Source: Marinibacterium sp039179965 (GTDB taxonomy: Bacteria > Pseudomonadota > Alphaproteobacteria > Rhodobacterales > Rhodobacteraceae). From it: DNA of 17,195 nucleotides. Below are positions 14,287-17,195 of this stretch, in pieces (position 1 is the stretch's first letter; each line of letters begins with the position of its first letter). The DNA is taken from positions 1 through 17,195 of the forward strand of contig JBCDEC010000081.1 of assembly GCA_039179965.1 (NCBI GenBank), read 5' to 3'. The notes beneath the pieces were generated by a model that saw only the letters and a program-made list of their open reading frames with translations, was not told where the DNA came from and did no database searches. A program made the position numbers and the translations under genes.

Positions 14287-15203
14287 CGGACAAGCCCCGC
14301 AGCGCGCGCGATCAGAAAGTGCCCCATCGCCACACAGTCATCGGGCGCGCGTTGGCTGGGCATCTTTTTCGCCTGCAGCGCGATCTCATAGCGATCGGCC
14401 AGATCGTTGCGTCCAACAATGGTAATCATCTCATCCCCCTTTTGATGCGCCAGTTCGGCGCCAAGTTCCGATCCGATCAGCAGGCCGGACAGGTAGTCTG
14501 CAACCATCGCGCGGTCGATCTTGCCCATAAGCGGCAGGGTGCGCACATGGAACAGATCCTGCAAGAGCCGGCCCTTTGTCTCAAACCCCGTGCGCAGGCC
14601 CAAATCGAACCCGGTCGGATGAAACGGTCCATCCTGCACAAGAGTGCCGAGGATCGTATGGCCTTTGAGCGCGCCGTAGACTTCGCCGGTCATGTAGGTA
14701 GCGAAAGTCTCGATCCGCCCGCGCTTGGCGCGCACCCATTTGCTGTGTGTGCCCGGCAGCACGAAGAGTCCGTCAGACAGCCCGAGCGCCGCCGCGCCAA
14801 TGATCTGGGTCTCTTCACCGCGCATCACATCGGGACCGGCGGCATGATCGACGGTGGCGCCAGTGACAAAATGCACGTCCAGACCGGACCCGGTGCGGTG
14901 CGCAACCAGAACCCTTGCCAGTTCCGATGCATCAAGCGGCAGTGTGGCGTAGGGCGTCTCCACCCATCCGTTGCGGCTGGTGATCATGCCCGAGGCGAGA
15001 ACCGGCACCGGCTGGTCGGCCAGCCAGGGCCCGATGTGACGGTCAAGGATGGCCTCAAAGGGCTGCTCGGCCACCTGCATGATGCCCTCGGACGATGACA
15101 CCCGGTCTAGAACCTGCCCCGTGCCATCAACAAGAAAGGCGCGCAGCGAAGATGTGCCCCAGTCCACGCCAATCAGAGCCGCTCCGGACTCGCCCGACGT
15201 CAT
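14283..15203 (-). CDS. dgoK: 2-dehydro-3-deoxygalactonokinase
   Basis: DgoK phosphorylates 2-dehydro-3-deoxygalactonate with ATP to the 6-phosphate, the substrate of the next gene's product. The ASKHA-type phosphate loop IGVDWGTSSLRAFLVD is at residues 11-26. DgoK-specific phrases follow: ASGMITSRNGWVETPY near 72-87, DVMRGEETQIIGA, and LPGTHSKWVRAKRGRIETF near 155-173. The length of 306 residues fits. The ATG at 15203 has GAGGAG seven bases upstream. The gene is coupled to dgoA by a four-base overlap. It lies 287 bases after the BKACE gene on the same strand. Confidence 0.93.
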   Translation of the reverse strand: MTSGESGAALIGVDWGTSSLRAFLVDGTGQVLDRVSSSEGIMQVAEQPFEAILDRHIGPWLADQPVPVLASGMITSRNGWVETPYATLPLDASELARVLVAHRTGSGLDVHFVTGATVDHAAGPDVMRGEETQIIGAAALGLSDGLFVLPGTHSKWVRAKRGRIETFATYMTGEVYGALKGHTILGTLVQDGPFHPTGFDLGLRTGFETKGRLLQDLFHVRTLPLMGKIDRAMVADYLSGLLIGSELGAELAHQKGDEMITIVGRNDLADRYEIALQAKKMPSQRAPDDCVAMGHFLIARAAGLVR

Positions 15204-15398
15204 TCAAATGCTCCTCGGGTCCGGTGCACTGGCTCGTCCATGATCGATGTCCTCCGCGCGGCAGGTTGGTTCCCGGGCAAGCTGCACGATTTCGTCGATC
15301 TTCTCCAGTGCGATGGGGCGATGCGCCTTTTCGCGCTTGCCAAACCCATGAGGACAGGCCTGCCCAGGGGGGCGGTGGCGGGCCAGCCGTGTCCACAT
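15204..15398 (-). CDS. Possible small ORF upstream of dgoK, unrecognised
   Basis: A 64-codon frame from an ATG at 15398 ends with a TGA directly adjoining the dgoK ATG (TGAATG). Its second half reads like protein with GC-rich third codon positions: KREKAHRPIALEKIDEIVQL, then AREPTCRAEDIDHG. It has no clear ribosome site and I do not recognise it. It could be a small protein, a gene remnant, or chance. Confidence 0.3.
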   Translation of the reverse strand: MWTRLARHRPPGQACPHGFGKREKAHRPIALEKIDEIVQLAREPTCRAEDIDHGRASAPDPRSI

Positions 15399-15403
15399 AA
15401 CCG

Positions 15404-15435
15404 GTGCGCGCGGACAACTGTCCCGCGCTGCGCAC
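15404..15435 (-). terminator. Bulged GC hairpin downstream of the BKACE gene
   Basis: GTGCGCGCGGACA (15404-15416) can pair with the facing arm 15419-15435, which ends TGCGCAC, with small bulges. It lies about 55 bases past the BKACE stop. There is no T-tract, so it may be a partial terminator or mRNA-stabilising hairpin between BKACE and dgoK. Confidence 0.45.
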
Positions 15436-15490
15436 TGACCCGTCGCGCAGGGGCTATCTGCGCAAGTGCCTCGCCATCAGAGGTGCTGTA

Positions 15491-16429
15491 CTAAAAATTG
15501 ACCCGGTCGCCGCCTTTTAGATCGAGAATCTCGCGGGCCTCATCCGGCGTTGCGACCTCGCAGCCGAGATCCTCGACGATCCGGCGGATCTTGGCGACCT
15601 GCTGTGCGTTGTTCTGCGCCAGTGCGCCGCGCGAGATGAAGAGGCTGTCCTCCAGGCCGACCCGCACATTGCCGCCCATCTGACTTGCCGTGGTGGCCAG
15701 GCTCATCTGTGCGCCACCCGCACCCAAAACGGACCATCGGTAGTCCGCGCCAAAGAGCCGGTCCGCGGTCCGCTTCATGAAGATCAGGTTGTCGACCTCG
15801 GGCCCGATGCCGCCCAGAATACCAAAGATGAACTGAATGAAGATCGGCGCTTTGAAGAGACCGATGTCCATGCAGAATTTCAGGTTGTAGAGATGGCCGA
15901 CATCATAACATTCATGTTCAAACTTGATGCCATGCGGGGCCAAAGTATCTGAGGCTTCCTTGATGTCCCGGAAGGTGTTGCGAAAGATGTTGCCGTCGGA
16001 CTGGGCGACATAGTCCTTCTCCCAGTCAAACTTCCAATCGTCATCGCCATACCGTTTGGCCAAAGGGTGGAAGGAGAAATTCATGGACCCCATGTTCATC
16101 GAACACATTTCCGGGCTGAAGGTCTTGGCAGGCTGGATCCGGTCCTGAATGGATAGGCTGAGGGACCCGCCGGTCGAGATATTCACCACCGCATCGGTGG
16201 CTTGCTTGATGCGCGGCAAAAACGGTGAGAAGTCGTTCACATCCACCGAAGGCGCGCCGGTTTCGTTGTCGCGCGCATGCAAATGCAGGATGGAGGCCCC
16301 GGCCTCGGCGGCCGCGACCGCCTGGGTTGCGATGTCATCATAGGTGTACGGCAGGCTGTCCGACATGGTGGGCGTATGGATGGCGCCCGTGATTGCGCAA
16401 GTGATGACGGTTTTTTGCTTAGGCGGCAT
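15491..16429 (-). CDS. BKACE family beta-keto acid cleavage enzyme (DUF849)
   Basis: BKACE enzymes condense a beta-keto acid with acetyl-CoA to give acetoacetate and a new CoA ester; 3-keto-5-aminohexanoate and dehydrocarnitine cleavage are known family activities. The opening VITCAITGAIHTP, the AEAGASILHLHARD motif with the zinc-binding His49 and His51, and VRVGLEDSLFI late in the barrel are diagnostic. The 312-residue length is normal for this (beta/alpha)8-barrel enzyme. The ATG at 16429 has AAGGAG nine bases upstream. It heads a - strand run with dgoK, dgoA and mgsA, and twin inverted repeats lie 230-290 bases upstream. The beta-keto acid used cannot be read here; the sugar-acid neighbours suggest a carbohydrate- or polyol-linked role, as inference. 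Confidence 0.91.
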   Translation of the reverse strand: MPPKQKTVITCAITGAIHTPTMSDSLPYTYDDIATQAVAAAEAGASILHLHARDNETGAPSVDVNDFSPFLPRIKQATDAVVNISTGGSLSLSIQDRIQPAKTFSPEMCSMNMGSMNFSFHPLAKRYGDDDWKFDWEKDYVAQSDGNIFRNTFRDIKEASDTLAPHGIKFEHECYDVGHLYNLKFCMDIGLFKAPIFIQFIFGILGGIGPEVDNLIFMKRTADRLFGADYRWSVLGAGGAQMSLATTASQMGGNVRVGLEDSLFISRGALAQNNAQQVAKIRRIVEDLGCEVATPDEAREILDLKGGDRVNF

Positions 16430-16655
16430 GGGCTCAAGCTCCTTTGGGAACGTGCAACAGGGGGCGTTGGATCAGGCAACGGCTGCGGGTTTGACCGGTC
16501 GCGTGGGGTGGCTTGGCGTGCAGGATCGGCAGTTCAGGCCAATTTGGTCGAACGTCTGTGTCATTCGGCAAGACCAAAGACTGCACCTCCCCTGTCCGGG
16601 CAAACCTGGCATTTGTATTTGTTCTGCCAGGAGGGTGCCTCCCACCCATCCGAAA

Positions 16656-16685
16656 ACGGTACAACATGTATCGTATGGCGGTCAA
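16656..16685 (-). promoter_or_regulatory. Weak promoter candidate for the BKACE gene
   Basis: On the - strand TTGACC (16680-16685) is a good -35 hexamer. With an 18-base spacer the -10 would be TACCGT (16656-16661), only three of six consensus bases. It overlaps the left twin site, so a bound protein would block it. It is the best placed candidate but weak. Confidence 0.3.
16657..16673. promoter_or_regulatory. Candidate operator copy 1 (CGGTAC-N5-GTATCG)
   Basis: The 17-base near-palindrome has arms CGGTAC and GTATCG around AACAT, with one mismatch in symmetry. A second site with identical arms in opposite orientation lies at 16702-16718, with centres 45 bases apart. The regulator is not identified. 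Confidence 0.55.
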
Positions 16686-16701
16686 TAAACGAATTGTCTG
16701 G

Positions 16702-16718
16702 CGATACGCGGCGTACCG
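16702..16718. promoter_or_regulatory. Candidate operator copy 2 (reverse of CGGTAC-N5-GTATCG)
   Basis: Read on the - strand this site is CGGTAC-GCCGC-GTATCG, with both 6-base arms identical to copy 1. A further CGATAC half-site lies at 16724-16729, and TGGCGATACG recurs at 16699 and 16721, 22 bases apart. Together these suggest cooperative binding of a dimeric regulator upstream of the BKACE gene. Confidence 0.55.
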
Positions 16719-16962
16719 CATGGCGATACGATTTTGCGCCTGGTGGGGGTTGTGTGGACAGTGGATGACCCGGCACGCAAGGCGATGATGTTTGAATTTA
16801 GAATGCTTTTCGGGTCGGCGAAACCCAAGGTGGCCTTGTTGTAGGAGGCTGTGAGACCGAAAGACGGTTGCCACCGGTGATCTGATGGAGCGACCCCAGA
16901 CCGGGCGAACGCGACTCGGGTCGACCTGTCCGTTGCGCAACCGCCTGCTTTCGACGAAGGCC

Positions 16963-16983
16963 GAGGCACCTTGCAGGCGCCTC
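16963..16983 (-). terminator. Hairpin downstream of the RND transporter gene
   Basis: In the - strand RNA a nine-pair stem forms (16975-16983 with 16963-16971, one G-U pair) around a 3-base loop. It starts 40 bases past the RND stop. No clear T-tract follows, so it may be a weak terminator. Confidence 0.5.
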
Positions 16984-17022
16984 AGGCTTTGCGCAGATCG
17001 TGAATGGGTCTTGCAGTTCAGC

Positions 17023-17195
17023 TCATTCCGCAGCCAGACGAATTTGCGGAAGACCCGCGCGGGGGTGCAGCTCCGTGCGAACATCCACCGGACGTGTTTT
17101 GCGATGCACCAGCGCAAAGACCGGCGGGGTAAAGTAGAACGACACAACCGTTGACAGCAAAACGCCCCCTGCAATCGCCACGGCGAAGGGCGGCC
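17023..17195 (-). CDS. RND-family efflux transporter, C-terminal end (partial)
   Basis: The last 56 codons of a - strand gene run in from the right edge and stop with TGA at 17023. They read PPFAVAIAGGVLLSTVVSFY, then FTPPVFALVHRKTRPVDVRT, then a short polar tail. This matches the last membrane helix of RND (AcrB/MexB-type) inner-membrane efflux proteins, where a glycine-rich P-F-A-x-A-I-x-G-G stretch leads into S-T-x-x-S and T-P-x-x-[FY]. The protein would be a proton-driven exporter of drugs or other small molecules. The start, its membrane-fusion partner and its substrate lie outside the window. The end of the gene is followed by a hairpin. Confidence 0.8.
   Translation of the reverse strand, partial: PPFAVAIAGGVLLSTVVSFYFTPPVFALVHRKTRPVDVRTELHPRAGLPQIRLAAE

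Larger units (their letters stand above)
16430..17022. other. 593-base non-coding gap between the RND and BKACE genes
   Basis: No credible gene is visible; the frames crossing it look like shadows. The gap holds the twin CGGTAC-N5-GTATCG sites (16657-16718), a short competing pair of stems at 16630-16647 (GGAGG/CCTCC and GGGTG/CACCC), and a hairpin just past the RND gene (16963-16983). The 220 bases next to the BKACE gene would be its 5' leader if transcription starts near the twin sites. Confidence 0.6.

Noticed and set aside
14319..15098. 259-codon + strand frame antisense to dgoK
   Set aside because: dgoK is clearly the real gene; the antisense frame is a product of GC-rich codon bias and resembles no family.
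15127..15435. 102-codon - strand frame overlapping the dgoK start
   Set aside because: It overlaps dgoK by 77 bases out of frame and has a less protein-like composition than the other frame in this gap.
16676..16730. Iteron-like array or replication origin from repeated TGGCG at 22-23 base steps
   Set aside because: Only two copies extend beyond the core, no replication gene is nearby, and the twin operator explains the repeats better.
16434..17174. 246-codon - strand frame across the gap and the RND gene end
   Set aside because: It uses a different frame from the RND C-terminus, is Arg/Cys-rich without any domain, and crosses the operator region.
1..17195. CRISPR array, insertion sequence, tRNA, integrase or defence genes
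   Set aside because: I found no spaced repeats, transposase or integrase motifs, tRNA-like cloverleaf or defence domain on either strand.

Overview
The window is GC-rich bacterial chromosome with densely packed genes. The mix of families (many LysR regulators, an MHS-type symporter, a Xi-class glutathione transferase, TauE/SafE with DUF1272, a NitT/TauT-type ABC importer, BKACE/DUF849 and dgoKA) suggests an alphaproteobacterium, most likely Rhodobacterales (Roseobacter-like). That placement is inference from gene content and codon use; there is no rRNA or marker gene here. I see no mobile element, CRISPR array, tRNA, phage gene or defence system.

Left half (29-9612). Three modules repeat one design: a LysR-type regulator on the + strand, divergent from metabolic or transport genes on the - strand. 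They are (i) an aldo/keto reductase | LysR-1; (ii) a glutathionyl-hydroquinone reductase plus an EamA/DMT permease | LysR-2; (iii) a TauE/SafE permease plus a DUF1272 zinc-finger-like protein | LysR-3 plus a GNAT acetyltransferase. Each divergent gap carries a different palindromic site of LysR-box geometry (T-N11-A). An MHS-type MFS symporter lies between modules i and ii behind a long 434-base leader.

Middle (9658-13034). One - strand operon holds a FadR/FCD-subfamily GntR regulator, then a periplasmic binding protein, an ATPase and a permease of a NitT/TauT-type ABC importer. A promoter (TTGACT-N18-TAAAAA) lies upstream of gntR, and a perfect AAATGT-N3-ACATTT palindrome overlaps its -10, which predicts autoregulation. 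A strong hairpin lies between the binding-protein and ATPase genes.

Right half (13076-16429). A - strand cluster runs BKACE, dgoK (2-dehydro-3-deoxygalactonokinase), dgoA (KDPGal aldolase), mgsA (methylglyoxal synthase). dgoK and dgoA form the lower De Ley-Doudoroff route, giving pyruvate and glyceraldehyde-3-phosphate; mgsA can drain the linked triose-phosphate pool. Upstream of BKACE are two copies of CGGTAC-N5-GTATCG in opposite orientation, a good candidate operator. The right edge cuts the C-terminal end of an RND efflux transporter on the - strand.

The most interesting parts are the BKACE-dgoKA-mgsA locus with its twin operator, the gntR promoter/operator, and the odd mgsA start (TTG, overlapped by a six-residue mini-ORF).
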